Positions 1-8,703 of a DNA stretch of 64,000 nucleotides are shown piece by piece. How positions within the stretch are numbered: the first letter of the stretch is position 1; each line of letters opens with the position of its first letter. The notes below the pieces were generated by a model. That model did no database searches. It had not been told where the DNA came from and was given only the letters and a program-made list of their open reading frames with translations. Position numbers and translations under genes: made by a program. The DNA is taken from NCBI RefSeq assembly GCF_028280385.1, contig NZ_JANQLX010000009.1, positions 62,001 to 126,000 of the forward strand, read 5' to 3'. Origin of the DNA: Allomuricauda sp. (GTDB lineage Bacteria; Bacteroidota; Bacteroidia; Flavobacteriales; Flavobacteriaceae).

Positions 1-5
1 AGGAC

Positions 6-1154
6 TTAGCTCTCGGCGAATTCCTTGAGTATCCCAATGGTATAGTCCAATTCCGCTTTGGTATTGTACTTGGAAAACGAAAACCGAAGGGAAGGTTTTT
101 CCAGTTCCGTGTTGGGAAGAATCTCCGTGAGCACATGGGAACCCATATTGCTCCCCGACTGGCAAGCACTTCCTTTGGAACAGGCGATCCCCTTAATATC
201 AAGGTGAAATAACAGCATTAAGGCTTTTTGCTTATCAAACGGCAAGCGAACATTGGCCAAGGTGTAGGTGCTTTTTTCCATATCGCCAGAAAGACCGTTG
301 AATTCCACAGCTGGGATGGCCTTTTTCAGTGCTTCCACAAAATGCTGTTTCAGGGATTTCACATATTGCATTTCAGCGTCCAGATTGGAATAGGCCTGAA
401 CAAATGCTTCCTCCAATCCCACAATATTATGGAAGGGTTCCGTGCCCGCTCGGTATCCCCTTTCCTGGGAACCCCCAAAAATCATGGGTTTTAAACCAGA
501 GTTTTTTCGAATAAAGGCAAAACCAATTCCTTTAGGTCCGTGGAACTTATGCGCTGCGGCCGTAAAGAAATCCACAGCCGTTTGCTGTACATCCCAAGGA
601 TAATGTCCTACGGATTGTACGGTATCTGAATGGAACAGGGCACCATGCTCATGGCAAAGGGTCCCGATTTCATGGATATCCACAAGATTGCCAATTTCAT
701 TGTTCACATGCATCAGGCTCACCAATTTTTTGGAGTCATCCTGGACCAACAGCTCCTTTAAATGCTCCAAAATTGGATTCCCATGCGCATCCAAGTCCAC
801 GAACAGCAATGTAATCCCGTATTCCTTTTCCAACTCCTCAGCGGTATGCAGTACAGCATGGTGTTCAATTTTGGAGGTAATTATGGTCTTTACCCCCAGA
901 TCTCTGACGGAACACCTCAAAATCATATTGTCTGCCTCGGTGCCCCCTGAGGTAAAAATAATCTCGGAGGGATGGGCATTCAAGGTCTTGGCAATGGTTT
1001 TTCTGGCTTGTTCCACGGCTGTTTTGGCCGATCTACCGTAACTATGTGTGGAAGATGGGTTGCCGTAGAATTCCGTCAACGCTTCCTGCATTTTGGCAAT
1101 CACCTCGGCTCTTACCTGGGTGGTCGCCGCATTGTCCAGATATACTTTTTGCAT
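6..1154 (-). CDS. Cysteine desulfurase, class V aminotransferase family
   Basis: PLP-dependent enzyme of the NifS/IscS type that takes sulfur from L-cysteine as an enzyme-bound persulfide for Fe-S clusters and thiolated tRNA; cytosolic. The 382-residue length is normal for the family. Visible features are the histidine pair near residue 98 that stacks on PLP, the Schiff-base lysine K203 in an AAHKFHGPKG context, and a C-terminal loop with C325 and C331, the latter in SACQSGS, the usual persulfide position. The ATG at 1152-1154 starts directly with the typical strand and DNAATT motif. It is divergent from the lipoprotein at 1265. No isc or suf scaffold genes lie nearby, so the exact role (iron-sulfur or tRNA thiolation) cannot be decided. 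Confidence 0.93.
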   Translation of the reverse strand: MQKVYLDNAATTQVRAEVIAKMQEALTEFYGNPSSTHSYGRSAKTAVEQARKTIAKTLNAHPSEIIFTSGGTEADNMILRCSVRDLGVKTIITSKIEHHAVLHTAEELEKEYGITLLFVDLDAHGNPILEHLKELLVQDDSKKLVSLMHVNNEIGNLVDIHEIGTLCHEHGALFHSDTVQSVGHYPWDVQQTAVDFFTAAAHKFHGPKGIGFAFIRKNSGLKPMIFGGSQERGYRAGTEPFHNIVGLEEAFVQAYSNLDAEMQYVKSLKQHFVEALKKAIPAVEFNGLSGDMEKSTYTLANVRLPFDKQKALMLLFHLDIKGIACSKGSACQSGSNMGSHVLTEILPNTELEKPSLRFSFSKYNTKAELDYTIGILKEFAES

Positions 1155-1252
1155 GGGTTAGCTATCAATTATGAGATCAACAAAAATAACTGAAATAAAG
1201 TTAATTTCTTTTAAAGTATTGGGCATCTTTAGGGTATTAAATTGGAACCTTT

Positions 1253-1260
1253 TAAATTTG
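1253..1260 (+). promoter_or_regulatory. Bacteroidota -7 element TAAATTTG ahead of the lipoprotein gene
   Basis: Exact match to TAnnTTTG. It ends only 4 bp before the ATG at 1265, so transcription would start at or next to the start codon and the mRNA would be leaderless or nearly so. No TTG lies at the expected distance upstream, so this could be a chance match. Confidence 0.35.
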
Positions 1261-1264
1261 GCCC

Positions 1265-1783
1265 ATGAGAAATTTTTTCTTGCCTTTCCTACTTGTATTG
1301 GCCTTGGTATCCTGCAGTGATGGGGACCTTCAAATTGAGACCATCGATTTTAATGATGTATTGCCCCAATTTTGCGACGCCCCGCAAGCAAGTAACCAAA
1401 ATATCCTGTTCAAGATCAACGACACCGAAGCCTTGATCCTTACCCTGCAAAGCGGTGTGCTGAACAACGGGGTAGTTGGCGAGACCATTACCACGGAAAG
1501 CACCATTCCGGGGCAATCCCAGCTCGTCTACCGAAACTTTTCTTCCACCGTAAGTTCCACATATTTCTGTTCGGACATCCCTCCTGCCAGTCCCACGGTC
1601 TCCCAAGAAATAGATGCGCAGGATGGCACGGTAAGCATTGTTACCGTTGCCAATGACGACAGCACTGAATTTGACCATACGATAAGTCTGAGCGGAATTT
1701 CCTTTGTGGCTGAAAATGGGGAGCGCATTACCAATTTGACCATTGACGAATTTGGGGAAGTAAGCACGGATGTCCCTAACTAA
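1265..1783 (+). CDS. Putative lipoprotein of unknown function
   Basis: A 172-residue protein with a typical lipoprotein signal: a hydrophobic stretch over residues 4-15 and a lipobox LVSC with the acylated cysteine at residue 17, followed by SDGD. An acidic start after the cysteine is common for surface-exposed lipoproteins in Bacteroidota. The mature part is rich in Ser, Thr, Asp and predicted beta strand, with two further cysteines, and I recognise no domain. The 3' end overlaps the convergent Smr gene by 4 bp (1780-1783). Probably an envelope protein; no substrate or partner can be read from the context. Confidence 0.75.
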   Translation: MRNFFLPFLLVLALVSCSDGDLQIETIDFNDVLPQFCDAPQASNQNILFKINDTEALILTLQSGVLNNGVVGETITTESTIPGQSQLVYRNFSSTVSSTYFCSDIPPASPTVSQEIDAQDGTVSIVTVANDDSTEFDHTISLSGISFVAENGERITNLTIDEFGEVSTDVPN

Positions 1784-2322
1784 GGATTCTGGAGCAGATA
1801 AACTTCTGTGGCCCCCAGACCATATTTTTGGTAATCGGCATCATACCATTTTAGCCCCTCATATTTTTTAAAAAGGTAGTGGAGTTCTTCCCTGAGCACC
1901 CCCTCGCCCACCCCGTGGATAAAGACCACTTTTTGGATTCTTTTTTCACGTGCAAACTCCAATTGGCGCTTCGCCGTTTCCAGTTGCAGTTCCAGCATGT
2001 CAAAATTGCTCAATCCCTTGGTAGATTTGACCAATTGGTGGATGTGAAGGTCCACCTCCATTTTTGGCGCATTGCGCTGTTTGGGCTTTAGGGTGGTTGC
2101 ATTCTTTTCTTGAGGTTTGTCCTTCTCCAATTTAATCCGATGGGCTTCAAAATTGCTTACCTGTATGCCCTGCTCCTTCAATACCAGTTCCCTTTTTTGG
2201 TATACCAAAGGAAATCCATCCTGGGTCAGTATGGTAATCTGATCTCCCCTAATTTCTTCAATGGTTCCTGCAATGTCCTCATCCAGCACCTCAACAGAAT
2301 CACCAACTTGAAAGTCCTTCAT
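1780..2322 (-). CDS. Smr-domain protein (MutS2 C-terminal-like)
   Basis: A 180-residue protein with an N-terminal beta-rich KOW/SH3-like segment (residues about 1-50, starting MKDFQVGDSVEVLDED) and a C-terminal Smr domain (about 100-180). The Smr signature is visible as VDLHIHQL and then IHGVGEGVL. Smr domains are nucleases or nucleic-acid binders in MutS2 and stand-alone proteins; here there is no MutS core. I chose the ATG at 2320-2322; a TTG four codons upstream is the only alternative. It converges on the lipoprotein gene with a 4-bp overlap of stop codons. The exact target is unknown. Confidence 0.82.
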   Translation of the reverse strand: MKDFQVGDSVEVLDEDIAGTIEEIRGDQITILTQDGFPLVYQKRELVLKEQGIQVSNFEAHRIKLEKDKPQEKNATTLKPKQRNAPKMEVDLHIHQLVKSTKGLSNFDMLELQLETAKRQLEFAREKRIQKVVFIHGVGEGVLREELHYLFKKYEGLKWYDADYQKYGLGATEVYLLQNP

Positions 2323-2400
2323 GGTATAGCCCAAAATAGTTTTAAAAATCCAACAGCATTATCAAAAATAATAGTAATTTACTTGATCGTAACCGAGACC

Positions 2401-2718
2401 ATGTTTTCACAACTGACCATTCTTCTTTTAAGTGCCAAGGACTATATGTTGCCTTGTCTCAACAAAAAGCTTTTTGGGTTCGATTGTCCGGGATGTGGTA
2501 TGCAAAGGGCCGTTCATCTCCTTTTTCATGGCGATTTTGTGGGTGCTTTTAAAATGTACCCGGCCATTTATCCCATTCTTGTTCTTTTAGTTTTTTTGAC
2601 GACCGGTTTGTTTGTGAAAATGAAATATGCCCAACAGATTAAATTCTTTTTGCTTATGGTCACCGCTGCGACCATAGTCATTAGCTATATAATAAAAATG
2701 AATAACCATTTCAATTAA
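2401..2718 (+). CDS. DUF2752 small membrane protein
   Basis: A 105-residue protein with the DUF2752 hallmark FDCPGCGMQRA near residue 30, followed by two hydrophobic segments (about 52-70 and 79-95). The ATG at 2401 was chosen because a longer frame upstream runs antisense through the Smr gene and has no membrane character. The family function is unknown; the paired CPGC cysteines suggest metal binding or a redox role, but this is not shown. The next gene starts 10 bp downstream and encodes another small Cys-containing membrane protein, so the three genes at 2401-3376 probably form one operon. Confidence 0.82.
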   Translation: MFSQLTILLLSAKDYMLPCLNKKLFGFDCPGCGMQRAVHLLFHGDFVGAFKMYPAIYPILVLLVFLTTGLFVKMKYAQQIKFFLLMVTAATIVISYIIKMNNHFN

Positions 2719-2728
2719 ATCTTACATT

Positions 2729-3052
2729 ATGGAAAAACAAAAACTCCCTAATTCAACGCTGATCCTCGTTTTTGGTATCGTGTCCATTGTTACATGTTGC
2801 TGCTACGGGGTATTGGGGCTAATATTTGGCATAATTGCCTTGGTCTTGGCAAATAAAGCCACCAAACTTTACATGGAGAGCCCAGAAATCTATGATGGGT
2901 ATGGAAATGTAAAGACCGGAAAGATATTGGCCATTATCGGTATTGTTTTGAACGTATTATATCTGGGGTATACCATTTTCCTTTTCAGTACCATTGGTAT
3001 GGAAGGCATTCAGGAAATGCAAAGGGAAATTATGGAACAATACGGGGGTTAA
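2729..3052 (+). CDS. CCC-motif membrane protein (DUF4190-like), copy 1
   Basis: A 107-residue protein with two hydrophobic segments (about 10-43 and 66-90). The first contains consecutive cysteines (TCCCYG), the mark of the flavobacterial CCC-motif membrane proteins. Between the segments is a conserved loop with YGNVKTGKILA. The protein ends in a short acidic/Met-rich tail. Role unknown. It is clearly a paralogue of the next gene (shared NxKTGKILAxIG block and the same two-helix layout), which suggests a tandem duplication, perhaps with the products working as a pair. It follows the DUF2752 gene by 10 bp. Confidence 0.8.
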   Translation: MEKQKLPNSTLILVFGIVSIVTCCCYGVLGLIFGIIALVLANKATKLYMESPEIYDGYGNVKTGKILAIIGIVLNVLYLGYTIFLFSTIGMEGIQEMQREIMEQYGG

Positions 3053-3064
3053 ACTTATAGAACT

Positions 3065-3376
3065 ATGAGTCAACAACCGTTACCAGGAGCAAGTACCGTG
3101 CTGACAATGGGAATTATTTCCATTGTTGGCACCTTTTTCTGCTGTGGGCCTTTTGGGGCCATTTTCAGCATCATTGCCCTTATGAAGGCCAAGACCGCCA
3201 ATGACCTGTATTTGCGGAACCCAGGGGCCTATACCGATTACAGCAACATAAAAACAGGAAAAATCCTAGCATACATAGGACTTGCACTGGCTTTGGTGTA
3301 TTTGGTACTTGGTATAATTTATTTTGGATTTATTTTGGCCGTTATAGGTGCCGAAGAATGGAACGGTGGCTATTAA
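3065..3376 (+). CDS. CCC-motif membrane protein (DUF4190-like), copy 2
   Basis: A 103-residue paralogue of the preceding gene: hydrophobic segment 1 (about 12-40) with FFCCGP instead of three cysteines, then the loop YSNIKTGKILAYIG, then hydrophobic segment 2 (about 68-92). It lies 12 bp after copy 1 and its TAA shares 4 bp with the TAA of convergent recQ (3373-3376). Function unknown. The two copies keep the loop sequence better than the rest, so the loop is the likely functional surface. Confidence 0.78.
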   Translation: MSQQPLPGASTVLTMGIISIVGTFFCCGPFGAIFSIIALMKAKTANDLYLRNPGAYTDYSNIKTGKILAYIGLALALVYLVLGIIYFGFILAVIGAEEWNGGY

Positions 3377-5580
3377 TTGGCCACCTCACTTATAAATTTG
3401 AGGCGGTAGAGCCGTAACTCTTCATCCTCATAATCCCCTTCAAACTCTTCAATGGCCTGAGATATGGAATCCGTTTCCGCTTCCAGGAAATAATCGTGGA
3501 TTTCTTCCTGTTGGTCCTCATCCAGGATTTCATCTATCCAATATCCAATGTTGAGCTTGGTGCCACTGAACACAATTTGCTCCATTTCCTTGATCAAATT
3601 GGGCAGTTCCAAACCTTTGGCGGAAGCAATATCGTCCAGGGGTAACTTTCGGTCCACATTTTGGATGATATAAAGTTTTAGTCCCGAGTTGGCACCGGTA
3701 CTCTTTACCACCAAATCATCAGGGCGGATTACATCGTGTTCCTCCACATATTTGGCAATGAGTTCCACAAACGGTTGACCATATTTTTTTGCCTTGCCCT
3801 CTCCTACCCCATGAATATTGAGCAATTCGGGCATGCTGATCGGATATTTAAGGGCCATGTCATCAAGGGACGGGTCTTGGAACACCACAAATGGAGGCAC
3901 TTCCATTTTTGCCGCTTCCCTTTTTCTCAAATCACGGAGCAATTTCAACAAATTTTCATCTGCTGCGCCACCTCCCGACTTGGCAGCCGTGATAATGGCA
4001 TCATTGTTGGCCTCGCTATATTCATGATCTTTGGTCATCATGAAAGATGATGGAGCGCTCAAAAAGGCATCCCCTTGTGGCGTGAGGTGCAAAATTCCAT
4101 ATTGCTCTATCTCTTTTTTCAAGAGGCCGGCCACCAAAACTTGACGCACGAGGGCCATCCAATAGGCTTCATCCCTTTCCTTGCCAATCCCAAAAAACTC
4201 TTTCTCATCTGTTTTGTGGGAAGAAATCATGGCATTGACCTTTCCTACCAAGACTTTTACAATTTCCTTGGTCTTGAATTTTTCATTGGTACCGCGGACC
4301 ACGCCCAGTAGTTTAACCACCTCGTCTTTGGCCTCTTCCTTGGGTTTGGGATTTCTTGCGTTGTCGTCCATATCGGCGCCTTCCCCATCTACCTCATCAA
4401 AAGCTTCCCCAAAATAATGCAGTATAAACTTTCGCCGGGACATGGAGGTCTCCGCATAGGCCACAATTTCCTGTAATAGTGCGTTTCCAATTTCCTGCTC
4501 CGCCACAGGTTTACCGGACATGAACTTTTCCAATTTTTCCACGTCCTTGTATGAGTAAAATGCTAGGCAATGCCCTTCACCACCGTCCCTACCGGCTCTT
4601 CCGGTTTCTTGATAGTAGCTCTCTATACTTTTTGGAATATCATGGTGGATCACAAAGCGTACATCAGGTTTATCAATTCCCATTCCAAACGCGATGGTGG
4701 CCACCACCACGTCCACTTCTTCCATCAAGAACATATCTTGGTATTTGGACCGGGTCTTGGCATCAAAACCGGCATGGTAGGGAACGGCACTAACCCCATT
4801 TACCTGAAGTACCTGGGCCAGTTCTTCCACGCGCTTTCGACTCAGGCAATAAACAATACCGGATTTGCCCTGGTTTTGTTTAATAAATCGAATGATATCT
4901 GCATCAACATTTTGGGTTTTGGGACGGACCTCATAGAACAGGTTTGGCCTATTGAAGGACGCCTTGAATACCTTGGCATTGGTCATCCCCAAATTCTTGA
5001 TGATATCTTCCTGCACTTTTGGTGTGGCAGTGGCCGTAAGCCCGATAATGGGAATATTGTCTCCCAACCGATTGATGATATTCTTTAAATTCCGGTATTC
5101 CGGTCTAAAATCGTGCCCCCATTCCGAAATGCAATGTGCTTCATCCACTGCTACAAAAGAAAGGGTCACCCCTTTTAGGAACTCAATGTTTTCTTCCTTG
5201 GTCAAGGATTCCGGGGCCACATAGAGCAATTTGGTAATTCCATTGCAGATATCCTCCTTTACCTGTTTCACCTCTGTCTTTGTCAGCGAAGAGTTGAGAA
5301 CGTGGGCAATACCGGGATTTTCAGACACTCCCCGTATGGCATCCACCTGATTCTTCATTAGGGCTATCAAAGGTGACACTACAATGGATGTACCTTCCTT
5401 CATAATGGCAGGAAGCTGATAGCACAACGATTTACCCCCGCCAGTTGGCATGATCACAAAGGTGTCATTGTTATCCAGGATATTTTGGATAACATTTTCC
5501 TGAAGCCCTTTAAACTGTGAAAAACCGAAGTATTTTTTAAGCGAGTTGTATAGATCAGTATTGGTACGACCCATTTCCAT
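3373..5580 (-). CDS. recQ: ATP-dependent DNA helicase RecQ
   Basis: A 735-residue superfamily 2 DNA helicase used in recombination and fork repair. Visible: Walker A GGGKSLCYQLPA near residue 48, DEAH box (VAVDEAHCISEWGHDFRPEY), TATATP motif III, the helicase C-terminal block ending QETGRAGRDG, an RQC winged-helix region, an HRDC domain (about 520-600) and a C-terminal helix-turn-helix tail. The position where RecQ normally has its four zinc cysteines reads SMSRRKFILHYFGEAF followed by an Asp/Glu/Gly-rich stretch with no cysteine, so the zinc site is lost. The start is ATG at 5578-5580; a second in-frame ATG lies two codons on. It is divergent from kdsD and convergent with the CCC-motif gene. 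Confidence 0.95.
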   Translation of the reverse strand: MEMGRTNTDLYNSLKKYFGFSQFKGLQENVIQNILDNNDTFVIMPTGGGKSLCYQLPAIMKEGTSIVVSPLIALMKNQVDAIRGVSENPGIAHVLNSSLTKTEVKQVKEDICNGITKLLYVAPESLTKEENIEFLKGVTLSFVAVDEAHCISEWGHDFRPEYRNLKNIINRLGDNIPIIGLTATATPKVQEDIIKNLGMTNAKVFKASFNRPNLFYEVRPKTQNVDADIIRFIKQNQGKSGIVYCLSRKRVEELAQVLQVNGVSAVPYHAGFDAKTRSKYQDMFLMEEVDVVVATIAFGMGIDKPDVRFVIHHDIPKSIESYYQETGRAGRDGGEGHCLAFYSYKDVEKLEKFMSGKPVAEQEIGNALLQEIVAYAETSMSRRKFILHYFGEAFDEVDGEGADMDDNARNPKPKEEAKDEVVKLLGVVRGTNEKFKTKEIVKVLVGKVNAMISSHKTDEKEFFGIGKERDEAYWMALVRQVLVAGLLKKEIEQYGILHLTPQGDAFLSAPSSFMMTKDHEYSEANNDAIITAAKSGGGAADENLLKLLRDLRKREAAKMEVPPFVVFQDPSLDDMALKYPISMPELLNIHGVGEGKAKKYGQPFVELIAKYVEEHDVIRPDDLVVKSTGANSGLKLYIIQNVDRKLPLDDIASAKGLELPNLIKEMEQIVFSGTKLNIGYWIDEILDEDQQEEIHDYFLEAETDSISQAIEEFEGDYEDEELRLYRLKFISEVAN

Positions 5581-5698
5581 TCATTCTGTTAGTATAAAAC
5601 AACTTAACCAGGAGGTGGCTAAAATTCCCAAATTAAAATTCAATTTATAAGAAGAAGCAATCTATCTTCCGTAAATGGTCTGTAAGAGATAGTTTGTT

Positions 5699-5706
5699 TA
5701 GTTTTG
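5699..5706 (+). promoter_or_regulatory. Candidate -7 element TAGTTTTG for the kdsD operon
   Basis: Exact TAnnTTTG match in the 183-bp divergent gap between recQ and kdsD, 57 bp upstream of the TTG start of kdsD. A TTG at the expected -33 distance is not evident. Confidence 0.45.
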
Positions 5707-5763
5707 TAAACTTAAATATAAGACATTCTTTTAGGAATACAATTAGATAACACGTTAATTACC

Positions 5764-6729
5764 TTGGACGAAACCCATTCCATTCTATCTATTGCAAAAA
5801 GAACACTGGAAACAGAAAGCAAGGCCATTCTTAATCTTGTTCCCCAATTGGACGAGCAGTTTGCCCAAGCCGTTCAGCACATATTAAAGTCGCAAGGCAG
5901 GGTGGTGGTCACAGGGGTCGGCAAAAGTGCCATTATAGCCTCTAAAATTGTGGCCACATTGAACTCAACCGGTACCCCGGCCATATTTATGCATGCTGCA
6001 GATGCCATTCATGGCGATCTTGGAACCATACAGAACAACGATGTGGTGGTCTGTCTCTCCAAAAGCGGAAATACGGCCGAAATCAAAGCATTGTTGCCCC
6101 TTATTAAAAATGGTGGGAACAAACTTATCGGGATTACTGGAAATATGGAATCCGTTTTGGCCAAACAAGCAGACTTTGTGCTTGGTGCGCATGTGGAAAA
6201 AGAAGCTTGCCCCAACAATTTGGCCCCCACTACCAGCACCTCGGCACAGTTGGCATTGGGAGATTCCATTGCCATTTGCCTATTGGAGCTCCGCGGTTTT
6301 AGCAGCGACGATTTTGCGAAATACCACCCTGGTGGTTCCTTGGGCAAAAAGTTATACCTCAGGGTGGCCGACATTGTGGTGAACAACCAAAAACCACAGG
6401 TGGATGCCAATTCCAGCGTAAAAGAGGTAATTGTAGAGATTTCTGAAAAAATGTTGGGGGTCACCGCGGTGATGGAAAACAATCAGGTGGTGGGTGTGGT
6501 GACCGACGGTGATATCCGAAGAATGTTGAGCAAATATGACAACATAGGCGAACTTACCGCAAAGGACATCATGACCCAGAACCCGAAAGCTGTTGATGTT
6601 GACACCCTGGCCGTAAAAGCACTTAAAATCCTCCAGGACAATGGAATTTCCCAATTGTTGGCTTTTGAGAATGGAACTTACTCCGGTGTCGTGCATATTC
6701 ATAACCTTGTAAATGAAGGCATCCTATAA
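5764..6729 (+). CDS. kdsD: Arabinose-5-phosphate isomerase (KpsF/GutQ family)
   Basis: A 321-residue cytosolic enzyme that interconverts ribulose 5-phosphate and arabinose 5-phosphate, the first step towards Kdo for lipopolysaccharide. It has an N-terminal SIS domain (about 30-175; GVGKSAIIASKI, the LSKSGNTAE phosphate-binding loop, and HPGGSLGKKL at the domain end) and two C-terminal CBS repeats (about 200-260 and 270-320). Start: TTG at 5764; I see no in-frame ATG nearby and the N-terminus aligns with the family there. The stop overlaps the tatC start by 1 bp. The context with lptB 1.2 kb downstream fits an outer-membrane biogenesis operon. Confidence 0.93.
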   Translation: MDETHSILSIAKRTLETESKAILNLVPQLDEQFAQAVQHILKSQGRVVVTGVGKSAIIASKIVATLNSTGTPAIFMHAADAIHGDLGTIQNNDVVVCLSKSGNTAEIKALLPLIKNGGNKLIGITGNMESVLAKQADFVLGAHVEKEACPNNLAPTTSTSAQLALGDSIAICLLELRGFSSDDFAKYHPGGSLGKKLYLRVADIVVNNQKPQVDANSSVKEVIVEISEKMLGVTAVMENNQVVGVVTDGDIRRMLSKYDNIGELTAKDIMTQNPKAVDVDTLAVKALKILQDNGISQLLAFENGTYSGVVHIHNLVNEGIL

Positions 6730-7565
6730 TGGCAGATCAGGAGAACAACAACCCCAACGAGATGTCCTTTTTGGATCATTTGGAAGAACTTAGATGGCAT
6801 TTGATCCGTTCTGTGGCGGCCATAGTAATTGTGGCATGTGGGGCATTCATCATGAAGGATTTTATTTTTGACACCATCATTTTCGGCCCCAAGAAGATGG
6901 ATTTTCCAACCTATCAGTTTTTCTGCAAAATCGCCACTTTTTTTGGGATTGAATCAGAGTTTTGTGGGGAATCACTACCGTTCACCATCCAAAACAGGAC
7001 CATGGCCGGGCAGTTTTCCGCCCACATCTGGACCTCTATCTGGGCTGGGTTCATTATTGCATTTCCGTATGTATTGTGGGAGCTATGGCGCTTTATAAGT
7101 CCGGGGCTCCATGAAAACGAACGAAAATATTCAAGGGGATTCATCTTGGTGGCCTCCTCCCTCTTCTTTCTAGGGGTGCTGTTCGGTTATTATGTAGTGG
7201 CTCCATTGTCCATCAACTTTTTGGGCACCTATCAGGTAAGCAAAGAGGTCCTTAATGAAATTGATATAAGTTCCTTTATTGCCACTGTACGTTCTTCTGT
7301 AATTGCTTGTGGGGTGATGTTTGAACTGCCCATCATCATCTTCTTTTTGACCAAGGTGGGGCTGGTGACCCCTGAAATTCTCAAGAAATATAGAAAAATG
7401 GCCTTGGTGGTGGTCCTTATCCTATGCGCTGTCATAACCCCACCAGACGTTACCAGTCAGATCATTGTGGCCATCCCGGTCCTGATGTTGTACCAAGCCA
7501 GTATTTATATCTCCAGTATTGTGGTAAAAAGAGAGGCTAAAAAAGAAAAAAAAGATGCCAAATAA
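6729..7565 (+). CDS. tatC: Twin-arginine translocase subunit TatC
   Basis: A 278-residue polytopic inner-membrane protein that recognises twin-arginine signal peptides and moves folded proteins with TatA. The family N-terminus is clear (MSFLDHLEELRWHLIRS), followed by six hydrophobic segments and the conserved block FISPGLHENER between segments 2 and 3. A periplasmic insertion after helix 1 (about residues 45-90, with two Cys) is common in Bacteroidota TatC. It starts inside the kdsD stop codon (TAATG) and overlaps the next gene by 11 bp, so translation is probably coupled. No tatA is in this window. Confidence 0.95.
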   Translation: MADQENNNPNEMSFLDHLEELRWHLIRSVAAIVIVACGAFIMKDFIFDTIIFGPKKMDFPTYQFFCKIATFFGIESEFCGESLPFTIQNRTMAGQFSAHIWTSIWAGFIIAFPYVLWELWRFISPGLHENERKYSRGFILVASSLFFLGVLFGYYVVAPLSINFLGTYQVSKEVLNEIDISSFIATVRSSVIACGVMFELPIIIFFLTKVGLVTPEILKKYRKMALVVVLILCAVITPPDVTSQIIVAIPVLMLYQASIYISSIVVKREAKKEKKDAK

Positions 7566-7905
7566 AGTAGAAGAGTTCAATAGCTATAGGGCTAGAATGA
7601 ACGACAAGCTCCTTGCGGAAAACAATAAGCTCATCAAACGTATCTTCAATTTGGACACCAATGCATTTATGGAAGGTGCCCTAGATGTAAAAACCAAGGA
7701 ACTTTTAGGCTTGGTGGCCTCTGCCGTTATGCGTTGCGACGATTGTGTGAAATACCATTTGGAAAGCTCCAAAAAAGAAGGGGCATCCAAAGAGGAAGTC
7801 ATGGAGACCCTGGGGATAGCTACTTTGATTGGCGGCACCATTGTAATCCCACACCTAAGGAGGGCTTACGAATATTGGGAGGCTCTGGAAGAACATCAGG
7901 CATAA
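7555..7905 (+). CDS. AhpD-like / carboxymuconolactone decarboxylase family protein
   Basis: A 116-residue alpha-helical protein with the AhpD-type CxxC motif in MRCDDCVKYHLES (Cys about residues 61 and 64, His 68), the redox site of this family. Such proteins are small peroxidase-like or thiol-redox proteins; decarboxylase activity is not implied by the CxxC. It overlaps tatC by 11 bp and lies 57 bp before lptB, so it belongs to the kdsD-tatC-lptB transcription unit. The substrate is unknown. Confidence 0.85.
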   Translation: MPNKVEEFNSYRARMNDKLLAENNKLIKRIFNLDTNAFMEGALDVKTKELLGLVASAVMRCDDCVKYHLESSKKEGASKEEVMETLGIATLIGGTIVIPHLRRAYEYWEALEEHQA

Positions 7906-7962
7906 AAAAATCCCAAAGTCCATGACCTACAAAGAGAATATGTTTAGTTTTGGCGAATTCAT

Positions 7963-8703
7963 ATGAAGCTACGTGCTGAAAATATCATGAAGGCCTATAG
8001 GGGCCGTAAAGTTGTAAAGGGTATTTCCCTGGAAGTGAACCAAGGTGAAATTGTTGGGCTGTTGGGTCCCAACGGCGCCGGAAAGACCACATCCTTCTAT
8101 ATGATCGTGGGGTTGATCAAGCCCAATGGGGGACAGATTTTTCTGGACAATATGGAAATCACCAACTTTCCCATGTACAAAAGGGCGCAACATGGTATTG
8201 GCTACTTGGCACAGGAAGCTTCCGTTTTCCGAAAGTTGAGCATAGAAAAAAACATTTTGAGTGTGCTCCAATTGACCAAGCTCTCCAAAAAAGAGCAACA
8301 TATGAAAATGGAGTCCCTTATTGACGAATTTGGGTTGGGGCACATTCGAAAAAATCGGGGAGATCTGCTTTCCGGGGGAGAACGAAGAAGAACCGAAATA
8401 GCTCGTGCCCTTGCCACCGACCCTAAATTCATATTGTTGGATGAACCTTTTGCTGGGGTTGACCCAGTTGCCGTTGAGGATATTCAGCGTATTGTGGCAC
8501 AATTGAAGAACAAAAACATTGGGATTCTAATCACCGACCACAACGTTCAGGAAACCTTGGCCATTACCGAACGTTCCTATCTTATGTTTGAAGGGGGAAT
8601 CCTAAAAGCTGGGATACCGGAGGAATTGGCCGTGGATGAAATGGTACGAAAGGTATACCTCGGGCAGAATTTTGAGCTTCGTAAAAAGAAACTGGATTTC
8701 TAG
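7963..8703 (+). CDS. lptB: LPS export ABC transporter ATP-binding protein LptB
   Basis: A 246-residue ABC ATPase that powers LPS extraction from the inner membrane with LptF and LptG. Walker A GPNGAGKTT (about residue 37), Q-loop LAQEASVFRKLS, signature LSGGERRRTEIARAL, Walker B FILLDEPFAGVDP and H-loop TDHNV are intact. The LAQEAS and DEPFAGVDP forms are specific to LptB among ABC ATPases. The TAG shares 4 bp with the stop codon of convergent pssA (8700-8703, sequence ctag). No lptFG genes are in the window. Confidence 0.95.
   Translation: MKLRAENIMKAYRGRKVVKGISLEVNQGEIVGLLGPNGAGKTTSFYMIVGLIKPNGGQIFLDNMEITNFPMYKRAQHGIGYLAQEASVFRKLSIEKNILSVLQLTKLSKKEQHMKMESLIDEFGLGHIRKNRGDLLSGGERRRTEIARALATDPKFILLDEPFAGVDPVAVEDIQRIVAQLKNKNIGILITDHNVQETLAITERSYLMFEGGILKAGIPEELAVDEMVRKVYLGQNFELRKKKLDF

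Noticed and set aside
2110..2400. N-terminal extension of the DUF2752 gene
   Set aside because: It is antisense to the Smr gene, and the family begins near the ATG at 2401.
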